This document shows, piece after piece, positions 24,121 through 32,557 of a stretch of DNA of 64,000 bases. The first letter of the stretch is position 1; every line of letters begins with the position of its first letter. The stretch is taken from assembly GCF_009604405.1 (NCBI RefSeq), contig NZ_WEGK01000011.1:1-64000 (forward strand), in the 5' to 3' direction. The DNA is from Nocardia macrotermitis. Lineage in GTDB: Bacteria > Actinomycetota > Actinomycetes > Mycobacteriales > Mycobacteriaceae. The notes beneath the pieces were generated by a model. That model was not told the origin of the DNA. It ran no database searches and worked only from the letters and a program-made list of their open reading frames with translations. The position numbers and the translations under genes were made by a program.

Positions 24121-25869
24121 ATGGCCCCGAATGACGGAACGATCCTGGCCATCGATCCGAACGTGTACTACGAGGCCGGAAAGAAGCTCATCACGCTGAC
24201 CGCCGATATCAATACTGCGATCGCACGCGACCTCGTGCCGGGGCTGCGTGGTAGCGCGGGCATGGGCGGCAACTACCCGGCGGTGGCGAGCTGGAACTCC
24301 ACCGTCCACCAACAGTCCGCCGATGTGCGGACGGTGATCCTCGCGTACGCGGCGGCCCTGGCACACTTCGGTGACATTCTCAGCATCGCCGGATACAACT
24401 GGGACGCAGCGGAATACAAGGCGAACCGCAGTAAGGACAAGGGGTCGGCCCCGGCGCTGCCCACTCTCGGATCCGTGAGCCCGGTCGCCGCGAAGGATTT
24501 TCCCGAGATTCCGGATCCGCAGGGTGACAATGGCGCCGGTGTCGTGATCGAGCCTGCGGGCGGGTCCCCGAGTTCGTGGACCGGTGCGCCGAACGGCCGT
24601 CTCGGCACCCTCAACGCTGTCGCGACTGCCTGGAACGCCTTGGCCTCGAGTCGCGAGCTGTCCGACTCACCCGCGATCATCAGAGCCGCGCGTGCGACAT
24701 TCGACAGCGTGCGGGCGCCGGAGGTCCCTGCCGTCACGGAGGCATTGGACGCGCTGTGCAGCGGAGCCGAGCAGATCTGTTCTGTCGCAAAGACTCTCGC
24801 GATCAGTCTGCGTGAACACCACGACGACCTCGCCGAGGTACGGAACGGCATCGCCACCGCGGCCGCCACCGCGTTTCCGGCTCACCCTGGTGTCGATATA
24901 ACAGCGCGAACCGACGACACCTCGGTGCACGTCTCGGTGGCGGCGAACCTCAGCCAGGTCGACATCTTCAACGCCGACGACATTCTCAACACCACTTTCC
25001 ACAACTCCCGGTTGGCCACTGTGCTGAGCGGGACAGTCGCCTCCACGGACGATTTCACGGGCTCCGGTGCGCTCGGCAGTTATCCGAAACTGAAGGCACT
25101 GTCGGAACTACCCCTCCTGGTCGAATCCGGAGACCGGAACGCGAACACCACCCTCAACGGTGAAATGGACACGATCGCAACCTGGTACACCCCGGCTTCC
25201 ACGCTGACTGCCGCCGATCTCGCCGCGCTGGACCAATACGGCCCCCAAATGAAGAAATGGGCTGTGCTCTCGGTCCAATACGGAAACGAAGCAGGTGTCG
25301 ACCCGCGTATGGTGCTTTCCATGGTCCTGCAAGAGGGTGCTCCGCTCCGCACCGGTTTGGAAACCAACCTCTACAAGGACCTCGAGAATCCGTCGACCTA
25401 CCATCCCAATCCCAACGGCGCCGAAGCCGGCGTGCTCTGGGACAAAGCACGTTTGGAAGCCTCGAAGCTCGGTCTCAGCAAGCAAGGTGCGGGAAACTCC
25501 ATCGGTCTGACGAACCAGAAGGAGAGACCGTTCAATGAGGTAAAGGCCAAGTATCCGGACCAGTTCAAGGGGAAACAGTGGTCCGACCTGGTCGGAAACG
25601 ACGATCTAGCGATCAAGGCCGCAGCCTACAACCTGAAGATGCTGAATGAAGATGGAGCATCACAGGCCGCACCGAATGTGCGGGCGGGGCAGCCATTGGA
25701 TCAGTTCTTGGGATCCAGTTATAACGCTTATGGGATCACGGAGCGTTCGCAGTCCGTTGCTACTCAACAGGATTCGTTCACGGCGAGCGAAATCGAACAT
25801 GGCAAGAGTACGCTGAATGTCTACAAACTGGCCGATAAGATCTTGTGTGGAAGTGGAGCATATCGGTGA
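24121..25869 (+). CDS. Predicted ESX-exported protein with lysozyme-fold C-terminal domain
   Basis: A 582-residue protein with no Sec or Tat signal. Residues 1-110 are helical with a conserved-looking end (GYNWDAAEYKANRSK), like the targeting domains of type VII polymorphic proteins. A second helical section spans about 155-250. From about 375 the pattern VLSVQYGNEAGVDPRMVLSM, then LQEGA, NSIGLTNQ and WSDLVGNDDLAIKAAAYNL resembles soluble lytic transglycosylases/lysozymes, with Glu405 as the likely catalytic acid and Ser460-Gln466 as the second motif. It may act on peptidoglycan outside the cell. The fold assignment is motif-based. Its TGA overlaps the GTG of the next gene. Confidence 0.6.
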   Translation: MAPNDGTILAIDPNVYYEAGKKLITLTADINTAIARDLVPGLRGSAGMGGNYPAVASWNSTVHQQSADVRTVILAYAAALAHFGDILSIAGYNWDAAEYKANRSKDKGSAPALPTLGSVSPVAAKDFPEIPDPQGDNGAGVVIEPAGGSPSSWTGAPNGRLGTLNAVATAWNALASSRELSDSPAIIRAARATFDSVRAPEVPAVTEALDALCSGAEQICSVAKTLAISLREHHDDLAEVRNGIATAAATAFPAHPGVDITARTDDTSVHVSVAANLSQVDIFNADDILNTTFHNSRLATVLSGTVASTDDFTGSGALGSYPKLKALSELPLLVESGDRNANTTLNGEMDTIATWYTPASTLTAADLAALDQYGPQMKKWAVLSVQYGNEAGVDPRMVLSMVLQEGAPLRTGLETNLYKDLENPSTYHPNPNGAEAGVLWDKARLEASKLGLSKQGAGNSIGLTNQKERPFNEVKAKYPDQFKGKQWSDLVGNDDLAIKAAAYNLKMLNEDGASQAAPNVRAGQPLDQFLGSSYNAYGITERSQSVATQQDSFTASEIEHGKSTLNVYKLADKILCGSGAYR

Positions 25870-26414
25870 GTGTTCGGATATTCGCTGAGCAGCGTTGGCG
25901 TCGGTGGGTGCTTGCGGTTCTGGTTCTGTCGGTTGTGGTCGGACTTCTGGTTTTCGGCTGGCATCGGTTTCAGCAATGGCGTTTTCGGACGGGGGAGGCC
26001 AGGCGGATCGCGGAGGCTGTGACGGTTTCCGGGGCCGTTCGTACCGCGATCGTGGACGTATCGGACGGGGATAATCTTCCGACGGCAACTGTGTATTTCA
26101 TCGGTCCTGCGCCGAAACCGAATCCGGTGCGGGCTGTTTCGGTGCCAACTATCCAGTTGGTGGCCGTACCTCCGCCATCATCCGTACCGGAATGGGATGA
26201 AACCAGAGATCGCGGCATCGACTATGCGGTAGCGACCGGCCGACGCCCGGATGGTTGCTACGCCTCGGTGGTGTTCGTATCGAATCCGAAATCATCTGTC
26301 CCGGACCTCACCGGCGAGCATTCGATCGGCATCCTCACCGCGTCGCAGCTCGCCGACATTCGTAGTGGCGCAAAGGTATTGACCGAGGTGAATGTCGGTC
26401 CCTGCGGATCGTGA
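25866..26414 (+). CDS. Membrane-anchored partner of the lysozyme-fold protein
   Basis: A 182-residue protein. A basic start (RWRRW) is followed by one transmembrane helix (VLAVLVLSVVVGLLVFGW), and a 145-residue domain with two cysteines (GCYAS, VGPCGS) should face outside. The GTG start overlaps the preceding stop as GTGA, so translation is coupled and the products probably work together. I do not recognise a family. A role as membrane-bound inhibitor, anchor or immunity protein for the upstream enzyme is conceivable, but unsupported beyond gene order. Confidence 0.7.
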   Translation: MSVRIFAEQRWRRWVLAVLVLSVVVGLLVFGWHRFQQWRFRTGEARRIAEAVTVSGAVRTAIVDVSDGDNLPTATVYFIGPAPKPNPVRAVSVPTIQLVAVPPPSSVPEWDETRDRGIDYAVATGRRPDGCYASVVFVSNPKSSVPDLTGEHSIGILTASQLADIRSGAKVLTEVNVGPCGS

Positions 26415-26922
26415 CAGTCGGATTCTGCGACGATCGCGTTCGTCGCGGGGAAGTAGTCGGGTCACCCTGTCCATCGAGGAGTCAGCCGGGCCCCACTCGA
26501 CGTCGAGCTTATGACCGACGATCTACGCCGGATCGAAGAGGTCGCGGCTGACATCCGGATCGAGGGCGAACGTGTCCCGGGCACTCGCGGTGCGGCGCTG
26601 AATACCGCCGATGTCGGTCGCGGATGGTGACGAGTGCGGCACAGGTCTGCGGGTGCGTTGCTGTTCGATCACGGAGGTTTCGGTCGGGTAAACCGGCGTT
26701 GGTCTCCGGTGAACGTCAGGTCGATGGAAGGTCACGAAACGGTCGCAATCGACGATACGGACGAGATTTCTTCGCACTTTCATTGCTGAACAGTTGCTAG
26801 TGGGCATAGCGTCGAGGTCCGGCGGTCGTTCAACCGGCATCGTGGGGCAGCAGTCCCGGCGAGGTCGATCGCGACGCGGAGCAGCAGAGGGGTCGGGGGA
26901 TCCCGTAAGCGAGGACTGTGCC
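26415..26922. other. 508-bp gap, one very short frame
   Basis: A 39-codon frame at 26511-26630 (MTDDLRRIEEVAADIRIEGE...) has coding-like character but no homology I know; it may be a gene remnant. The rest shows no gene on either strand. GCGAGGAC at about 26910 is the ribosome site of the next gene. Confidence 0.35.
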
Positions 26923-27438
26923 ATGAACCGATACCCGCATCCGATGTCGTCAGTGCGCGATACTTCCGTCCCGCTGAGTGGCGGGAAACTCGTGGTGGCC
27001 AGAGTGCTTGTGGCCGAAGGTAATCCGGCCGCGGCGGAAATGGTCGTCTTGGTGCTCGAACACGCCGGTTATCAGTCCATGCGCACCGTCACCGGACGTC
27101 AGGTGCTCGCCGCCGCGCTGCAGTGGCATCCGGATCTGGTGCTGCTGGATCTGGACCTGCCGGACCTGCCCGGGCCGGACGTGTGCCGGAGGTTGCGGGA
27201 AATGGTCTCGGCCCCGATTCTGGCTGTATCGACCGAATCCGATCCCGAGGCCGCCGAACTGGCCCTCGCCTGCGGTGCGTCGGATTTCGTGCGCAAGCCG
27301 TTCCGGACCGTCGATCTGCTCTCACGTATCGAATCGCGGCTCGCGGGGACCGTGCTCGGCTGGTCCGGTAGGTCAGGGGCGGGTGCTGTGCACGACCCAG
27401 ATATCGTTGCGCCCCACGTTGATTCGTTCGACGCGTGA
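26923..27438 (+). CDS. Stand-alone response-regulator receiver protein, degenerate acidic pocket
   Basis: A 171-residue protein that is essentially one receiver domain. The phospho-acceptor is the Asp in LVLLDLDLPDLPG, and the conserved Lys is in DFVRKPF, with PILAVST supplying the Ser/Thr switch. The usual acidic pair after the first strand (VDD) reads VAEGN, so one Mg-binding acid is replaced by Gly. No output domain follows; the last 40 residues are unstructured. No histidine kinase is near. ATG at 26923 is chosen for GCGAGGAC upstream. The 3' end overlaps the convergent methyltransferase gene by 66 bp. Confidence 0.75.
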   Translation: MNRYPHPMSSVRDTSVPLSGGKLVVARVLVAEGNPAAAEMVVLVLEHAGYQSMRTVTGRQVLAAALQWHPDLVLLDLDLPDLPGPDVCRRLREMVSAPILAVSTESDPEAAELALACGASDFVRKPFRTVDLLSRIESRLAGTVLGWSGRSGAGAVHDPDIVAPHVDSFDA

Positions 27439-27987
27439 ATCCGTGAAGCCTGCCGCGCGGCACAGTTCGGCGAAGGTTCGTGCCTGATCGCCGGTCCAGC
27501 CGTGTGAGGCGATCCCGGTCGCGCCGATCGGGGAATGCCGTTCGGCGGCCACGAATCGGCCGCCCGGCACCATCACCCGCCGGGTCTCGGTCAGTGCGGT
27601 GGTGACATCGGGCCAGTGATGCACCGTCGCCACGGCCAACGCCACCGTGGTCGAGGAATCCGCGAGCGGCAGTCGTTCCGCGGCGCCCTCGGCCCAGCGG
27701 ATCGACCGATCGCGCACGAGTAACCGGGCAAATCGCAATATCGCAGGTGACGGATCGATTCCGGTCACCTGAGCGCCGCGTTGGGCGGCCGCTCGCACCA
27801 CTACACCCGAGCCGCAGCCGATATCAGCGACCCGGTCGTCCGCGCGTATCCCGGCGGCCTCCACGATCGTGCGGGCGCGTCGCCCACCGGCGGCGAACAT
27901 GAGTGCGCCCGACGCGATTCCGGCGAGTCCAGGGCGTCCGGGACTGTCGGCGTGATGGTTGACGGGCAGAGCCTGAGCTGGATTCAT
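27373..27987 (-). CDS. Class I SAM-dependent methyltransferase
   Basis: A 204-residue methyltransferase. VADIGCGSGVVVRAA is SAM-binding motif I, TGIDPSP is motif II, and RRVMVPGGRFVAAE is post-motif III, as in UbiE/Methyltransf_11 enzymes acting on small molecules. ATG at 27987 follows GAGGAGG at seven bases. It is divergent from the MerR gene across a 72-bp gap, which suggests control by that regulator. The substrate is unknown. Its 3' end overlaps the receiver gene tail on the opposite strand. Confidence 0.88.
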   Translation of the reverse strand: MNPAQALPVNHHADSPGRPGLAGIASGALMFAAGGRRARTIVEAAGIRADDRVADIGCGSGVVVRAAAQRGAQVTGIDPSPAILRFARLLVRDRSIRWAEGAAERLPLADSSTTVALAVATVHHWPDVTTALTETRRVMVPGGRFVAAERHSPIGATGIASHGWTGDQARTFAELCRAAGFTDSRVERINVGRNDIWVVHSTRP

Positions 27988-28022
27988 CGAACGTCCTCCT
28001 CGCGAACGGTTACTGCCACCAC

Positions 28023-28036
28023 CTTGCAAGTTCAAG
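28023..28036. promoter_or_regulatory. Dyad in the MerR/methyltransferase gap
   Basis: CTTGCAAGTTCAAG contains the palindrome CTTGCAAG and a second CTTG...CAAG pairing. It lies in the 72-bp gap between the divergent genes, where MerR-type activators bind. The stretched-spacer promoter itself is not clear to me. Confidence 0.45.
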
Positions 28037-28059
28037 CCGACTGGAGGTCAAATGTCGCC

Positions 28060-28482
28060 ATGGACCTGATCCCGATCGGGGAGGCCGCCGCGAAACTGGG
28101 CATGGCCCCCTCGGCGCTGCGCTACTACGACGAACGCGGCCTGGTGCACCCCGCCGCCCGCCGCGGCGGCAAACGCATGTACGACCAGGAACAACTCCGC
28201 CGCCTGGCCTTCATCAAGGTGGCCCACGCCCTCGCCCTGCCCCTGGACACCGCCGCCGCCGTCCTCGACGCCCCCGGCTCCCAATGGCGCGAGGCCCTCG
28301 AACGCCAGATAGCCGCCCTCGAACACGCGATAGCCCAGGCCCGCACCGCCCAGACCTTCCTCACCCACGCCATCCAGTGCCCCACCGACCACCCCGCCCG
28401 AGAATGCCCCACCATGCTCAACGGCCTGGACGCCCTCCTGTCCGGTACTCCCGTCACGGATCTCATGGACGAAAACCATTGA
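28060..28482 (+). CDS. MerR family transcriptional regulator
   Basis: A 140-residue regulator. IPIGEAAAKLGMAPSALRYY and DERGLVHPAARRGGKRMYDQ form the MerR winged helix; QLRRLAFIKVAHALALPLD follows. A dimerisation coiled coil is at EALERQIAALEHAIAQAR. Cysteines in IQCPTDH and ARECPTM near the C-terminus resemble effector-sensing positions of MerR proteins that respond to metals, thiols or oxidants. GGAGG lies 12 bases before the ATG, slightly long. It probably regulates the divergent methyltransferase. Confidence 0.9.
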   Translation: MDLIPIGEAAAKLGMAPSALRYYDERGLVHPAARRGGKRMYDQEQLRRLAFIKVAHALALPLDTAAAVLDAPGSQWREALERQIAALEHAIAQARTAQTFLTHAIQCPTDHPARECPTMLNGLDALLSGTPVTDLMDENH

Positions 28483-28581
28483 GCGCGTGGTGATTACGTG
28501 GAACACGTGTGGCAGCAGCCGTTTCGAGGCCGGTGTACTGATCGGCGAGTTACGGCCAGAACCATTGAGCGCGTGGTGATT
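28474..28581. repeat. 22-bp direct repeat at the end of the MerR gene
   Basis: AACCATTGAGCGCGTGGTGA (plus TT) occurs at 28474-28495 and again at 28560-28581, 86 bp apart. The first copy contains the MerR stop codon; the second is intergenic. This looks like a duplication that carried the gene end downstream. Confidence 0.75.
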
Positions 28582-28728
28582 CGGGTGAGTCAGTGGGGGA
28601 GTGGGCGGTTTGGGTCGCCGTAGACGATGAGCCAGATCGCGCGGCCCATGCGATCCATTGTGCACACCGCGCGCCCGGCCTCGCGATTTCGCGGACAGGG
28701 CCGGGGGAGGCGGCTTACCATCGCAACA

Positions 28729-28745
28729 TCGGACATAGTGTCCGA
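28729..28745. promoter_or_regulatory. 17-bp dyad upstream of the FAD oxidoreductase
   Basis: TCGGACA-TAG-TGTCCGA is a perfect 7+3+7 inverted repeat, and GACATAGTG is repeated directly 14 bp on (28732-28740, 28746-28754). It lies 130 bp before the Tat-exported oxidoreductase gene. It may bind a regulator not encoded beside it. Confidence 0.5.
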
Positions 28746-28875
28746 GACATAGTGACCGGGGAGGCTCGACGGCCTCCGCACGGACCTGTTTCGGCTCGTC
28801 GGGGCGCAACGCCACCGGCTGACCGACTGCTTTCACCACACGGCCCAGCGCCGCGACCGAACACCGGAGTTTGGC

Positions 28876-30657
28876 ATGAAAGACCATCGCGACCAATCGG
28901 ATTCGACCTCGACAGGTGTTGCCCGCCGCACGGTATTGCGCGGCGCTGTGCTCGCCGGAGCCGCGGTGGCCGCCGCACATCCGCCCGGTGCCTCGGCGCG
29001 GCCGATCGCGGCGCGGGTGAGCACCCCCGGGCGGGAGGTGGCGATCTTCGGCGGTGGGATGTCGGGGCTGTCCGCCGCGCACGAACTCGCCGAACGCGGC
29101 TATCGGGTGACCGTGTACGAGCCGTCGTATCTGGGCGGTAAGGCGCGCAGTATGGGTGTGCCCGGCACCGGTCGCGGCGGGCGCGCGGATCTGCCGGGCG
29201 AGCACGGATTCCGGTTCTTCCCCGGTTGCTATCAGCACGTGCCCGACACCATGTCCCGGATTCCGTTCCCGGGAAATCCGAATGGTGTGCGGGACAACCT
29301 GATTCGCGTGGAATCCGCCGTCGTGGGATTCCGGGACCGGCCACCGATCTTCGCGCCCGTGGGCTTGCGCGGACTGACCCTGCTCACCCCGCAACTGGTG
29401 GAATCCTCTGTGGTGTCCGCATTTTCGTTCATCCCCGAGCTTCCGCCCGCCGAACTGGCCTTCTTCGGCAGACAGATGGCCATGTGGTTCACCACCTGCA
29501 CCGAGCGGAAATTCGGTGAGTTCGAATACATTTCGTGGGAGAACATGCTGCAGGCGCAGGGCAAGTCCCAGGCGTACCGGGACTACCTGGTCGCCGCGCT
29601 GACCCGCATCACCGTCGCGGCCAAACCGCATCTGAGCTCGGCGCGCACGATCGGCACCATCGGCCAGGCGCTGGTGCTGGCCGGGACCGGGCTGTATCCG
29701 CAGTATCAGGGCGGCGCGGATCGAATTCTCGACGGGCCCACCGACGAAGTGTGGATCGACCCGTGGGTGGCGTATCTGCGTTCGCGTGGCGTGCGGTTCG
29801 TGATGGGCGCTCGCGCAACACGATTGGAGGTTCGGGGCCGGCGGATCACCGGTGTCGAGGTCGCCGGGGTCGGGACGGTCACGGCCGATTGGTACGTGTG
29901 CGCGATGCCGGTCGACAAGGCGGTCTCCCTGCTGAACGGCCCTGTGCTGGAAGCGGATCCGTCGCTGGCGGGGATGCGGCAGCTGATCACCGACTGGATG
30001 GTCGGCATCCAGTTCTATCTGACCCGGGCCACCGATCTGCCCGAAGGGCATATCGCCGCGCTCGGCACCCCGTGGGCGATCACCGCGCTGCGGCAGGCGC
30101 CGATGTGGCGCGGGAATTTCGCGGCGAAATACGGTGACGGCCGGGTCGTGGAATGTCTGAGTGCCGATGTGTCGGACTGGGATTCGCCCGGCATCCTGTA
30201 CGGCAAACCGGCCCGGCAGTGCAGCGCTCAGGAGGTGGCCGACGAATGCTGGGCACAGCTCAAGACGTGGCTGAACACCTCGACCAACTGGTTGCGTGAC
30301 GAGGATCTGGCGTCCTGGCATCTGGACCCGGGCGTCACCTGGTCCGGGGGCGTCACGCACAACGAAACACCCTTGCTGGTCAACACGATCGGCTCGTACA
30401 ACCATCGTCCCGAGGCGCACTGCGCGATCGGAAACCTGTTCTTCGGCGGCGATCACGTGCGCAGCCACATCGACCTGGCGACCATGGAGGGCGCGAACGA
30501 ATCCGGCCGCGCGGCCGCCAACGCGATCATGGACGCCGCGGGCGATCCCGGCCCGCGCGCCGGAATCTTCCCGCTGGTCGAACCGTCCGAACTCGAACCG
30601 TTCAAACAACTCGACGCGGCCCGCTACCGCGCCGGACTACCGCACGTCCTGGCGTGA
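28876..30657 (+). CDS. Tat-exported FAD-dependent oxidoreductase (amine oxidase / phytoene desaturase-like)
   Basis: A 593-residue flavoprotein. Residues 15-42 are a twin-arginine signal (ARRTVLRGAVLAGAAVAAA), so the folded enzyme is exported. The dinucleotide-binding fold begins at VAIFGGGMSGLSAAHELAE, about residues 55-75, and ends with the FAD-contacting GNLFFGGDH near the C-terminus. The general organisation matches the carotenoid-desaturase/hydroxysqualene-dehydroxylase group. It converges on the MpaB-type oxygenase gene with 2 bp between stops. An exported enzyme acting on lipids or isoprenoids is plausible. GGAG lies six bases before the ATG. Confidence 0.83.
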   Translation: MKDHRDQSDSTSTGVARRTVLRGAVLAGAAVAAAHPPGASARPIAARVSTPGREVAIFGGGMSGLSAAHELAERGYRVTVYEPSYLGGKARSMGVPGTGRGGRADLPGEHGFRFFPGCYQHVPDTMSRIPFPGNPNGVRDNLIRVESAVVGFRDRPPIFAPVGLRGLTLLTPQLVESSVVSAFSFIPELPPAELAFFGRQMAMWFTTCTERKFGEFEYISWENMLQAQGKSQAYRDYLVAALTRITVAAKPHLSSARTIGTIGQALVLAGTGLYPQYQGGADRILDGPTDEVWIDPWVAYLRSRGVRFVMGARATRLEVRGRRITGVEVAGVGTVTADWYVCAMPVDKAVSLLNGPVLEADPSLAGMRQLITDWMVGIQFYLTRATDLPEGHIAALGTPWAITALRQAPMWRGNFAAKYGDGRVVECLSADVSDWDSPGILYGKPARQCSAQEVADECWAQLKTWLNTSTNWLRDEDLASWHLDPGVTWSGGVTHNETPLLVNTIGSYNHRPEAHCAIGNLFFGGDHVRSHIDLATMEGANESGRAAANAIMDAAGDPGPRAGIFPLVEPSELEPFKQLDAARYRAGLPHVLA

Positions 30658-30659
30658 GG

Positions 30660-31541
30660 TCAGGCCCCGCGCACCCGCGCGACGCCCGCATACGCGCGGG
30701 GCATGTACCGCAACCGCTCCGGCAGCAGCGGCCAACCCCATCGGATCGCCGTGCAGAACGCGCCGAACGCGACCTGATCCGCACCGCGCCACCGCATGCC
30801 CAGGGTCCGGCGGGCGTGTTCGGGCATCAGGCCGTTGGCGAGCCACAGGTTGAACGCCATCACCGGTCGCCAGATGACCGACCACAGCGCCTCGGGAACC
30901 CCGGGCAGCGCCGGAATCCTGGTGCGGCTCAGGTCCATCGCGAAATCGGTGGTGGGGTTGCGCTCGAGCACCTCGTCGATGGTCTTTTTCCAATACTCCT
31001 GGAACTCCGCGTAATTCGAGACCAGCACCCGATCGGACAGTCCGTACATGCGCCACCAGGTGACGCCCTCGGCGATCAGCTGATCCTTCTGCGCGTCGGT
31101 CAGCGGGGTGCCGAAGTAGTCGTTGATCGCGATGTTGAGCTCGATGAACGTGGCGTGCGTCCACCAGTACACGTCCGGGTGTAGCGCGTGATACCGCCTG
31201 CCCTGCGGGTCGATTCCCTTGAGCGGCTTGTGATAATCGCGCACCCGCGCGGCCTGGGCCTCGTTGTCCGCGTCGTAGATCATGCCCTGGATCTGCGGCA
31301 CCGAGCGCACCAGCCGATCCCACGGATTGTCGAAGAAGTTCGAATGCTGTTGCAGCGCAGCGCCTACCGCGGGGTGCATGTTCTGCAGGATGCCCGTGCG
31401 GCCCAGGAACAGCATGTTGCGCCAGTCGCCCGCGTACTTCCAGGTCAGCGAGCCGGGGCCGAGCGGCGCGCCCGGAATCGCCGGGGTCTCGGGAGCCTCG
31501 GTGGTCGCCGTCGCGACGGCAGCCTGGTTGTCCGGATTCAC
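30660..31541 (-). CDS. MpaB/latex-clearing-type oxygenase (DUF2236)
   Basis: A 293-residue heme-dependent oxygenase-like protein. LGPGSLTWKYAGD, the conserved Arg of FLGRTGIL, NMHPAVGAALQQH and HPDVYWWTHATF define the DUF2236 family, which includes fungal MpaB and rubber-cleaving Lcp. These enzymes cleave or oxidise isoprenoid chains. GTG at 31541 has AAGGAGG ten bases upstream. It converges on the FAD oxidoreductase and is divergent from an SDR gene. No export signal is visible. Confidence 0.85.
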   Translation of the reverse strand: MNPDNQAAVATATTEAPETPAIPGAPLGPGSLTWKYAGDWRNMLFLGRTGILQNMHPAVGAALQQHSNFFDNPWDRLVRSVPQIQGMIYDADNEAQAARVRDYHKPLKGIDPQGRRYHALHPDVYWWTHATFIELNIAINDYFGTPLTDAQKDQLIAEGVTWWRMYGLSDRVLVSNYAEFQEYWKKTIDEVLERNPTTDFAMDLSRTRIPALPGVPEALWSVIWRPVMAFNLWLANGLMPEHARRTLGMRWRGADQVAFGAFCTAIRWGWPLLPERLRYMPRAYAGVARVRGA

Positions 31542-31771
31542 GATTCCGCAGCCTCCTTGCCGAGAAAAAGATATTATGAGACGAAATATAACGCATCATC
31601 TCACCCGGCGCGTGAATCGGCCGCCGGGTCGCTGTCCGGTGCGAGCGTTGTGGCCGGTCACGACCGCCACCGCGGATACCTCGAACCACGGCGCGCTCGA
31701 GGTAGATTCGGCCCGCCGTCGCACTGCGCGTGCCGAGGCGAACCAGTACGCGAACGGAAGGAAGACTGCCC
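31542..31771. promoter_or_regulatory. Divergent promoter region between MpaB-like and SDR genes
   Basis: The 230-bp gap contains an AT-rich core near 31570-31595 with short inverted arms (ATATT...AATAT), and TGAGA...TCTCA overlapping it. The core probably includes the -10 of the MpaB-like gene. No regulator gene is adjacent. Confidence 0.4.
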
Positions 31772-32527
31772 ATGCCCGAACGCAGAAATATCCTGATCAC
31801 CGGCGCGAGTTCGGGCCTGGGCGCGCAGCTGGCCCGCGAATTCGCCGCGCGGGGAAGGAATCTGGCGTTGTGCGCGCGGCGGCTGGATCGGCTCGAGCAG
31901 TTGCGCGCGGAACTGCTCGCCGCGCATCCCGGGATCACCGTCTCGATCGCCCAGCTCGACGTCAACGAGCACGCGCGGGTGTTCACCGTATTCCGCGAAT
32001 TCGCCGAGGAGCTGGGCGGATTGGATCGCGTCGTGGTCAACGCCGGGCTGGGTAAGGGGCAGCCGATCGGTTCGGGACGTTTCGATGCCAACGCCCAGAC
32101 CGCCACCACCAACTTCATCGCCGTACTGGCCCAGTGCGAGGCGGCGATGGAGATCTTCCGCGCGCACGACGCCGGTCATCTGGTAGTCGTGTCCTCGATG
32201 AGCGCGTTGCGCGGGATGCCCGGCAACCGGACCGCCTACGCCGCCTCGAAGGCCGGGGCCGCCACCCTGGCCGAGGGAATCCGCGCCGACACGCTGCGCA
32301 CGCCGATCGCGGTCACGACCCTGTTCCCCGGATTCATCGCCACGGATATGACCGCCGCGGGTGGCCGTGCGCCGCTACAGGTTTCGACCGAGAAGGGCGT
32401 GCGCGCGATGGTCCGCGCGATCGAACGGGAATCGGCGACGGCGAAAGTGCCTGCGTGGCCGTGGGTTCCGATCGGGCTGGCGCTGCGGTGGCTGCCGTTG
32501 CGTATGGTCGCCGCGATCAGCGGGTGA
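31772..32527 (+). CDS. SDR family oxidoreductase
   Basis: A 251-residue short-chain dehydrogenase. The cofactor motif is TGASSGLG with LCARRLDRL ending strand two, where the arginines favour NADPH. VVNAGLG, VVVSSMSA (catalytic Ser) and YAASKAG (Tyr-x3-Lys) complete the active site. The basic, hydrophobic C-terminus (LALRWLPLRMVAAI) suggests membrane association, seen in SDRs acting on long-chain or sterol-like substrates. GGAAGGAAG precedes the ATG. It ends 30 bp from the convergent GGDEF gene. Confidence 0.9.
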   Translation: MPERRNILITGASSGLGAQLAREFAARGRNLALCARRLDRLEQLRAELLAAHPGITVSIAQLDVNEHARVFTVFREFAEELGGLDRVVVNAGLGKGQPIGSGRFDANAQTATTNFIAVLAQCEAAMEIFRAHDAGHLVVVSSMSALRGMPGNRTAYAASKAGAATLAEGIRADTLRTPIAVTTLFPGFIATDMTAAGGRAPLQVSTEKGVRAMVRAIERESATAKVPAWPWVPIGLALRWLPLRMVAAISG

Positions 32528-32557
32528 AGTGCCGTTGCGGCCCTGCGGGTTTCGGCC

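Noticed and set aside
23811..24134. A 107-codon plus-strand frame before the lysozyme-fold gene
   Set aside because: It overlaps the next gene start in another frame, has no good ribosome site and no known motif. Kept only as a note on the gap.
26511..26630. 39-codon frame as a small gene
   Set aside because: Coding-like start but no ribosome site and no family. Mentioned under the intergenic entry instead.
28048..30609. An 853-codon minus-strand frame over the MerR and FAD oxidoreductase genes
   Set aside because: It spans two genes with clear families on the other strand and has shadow-like composition.
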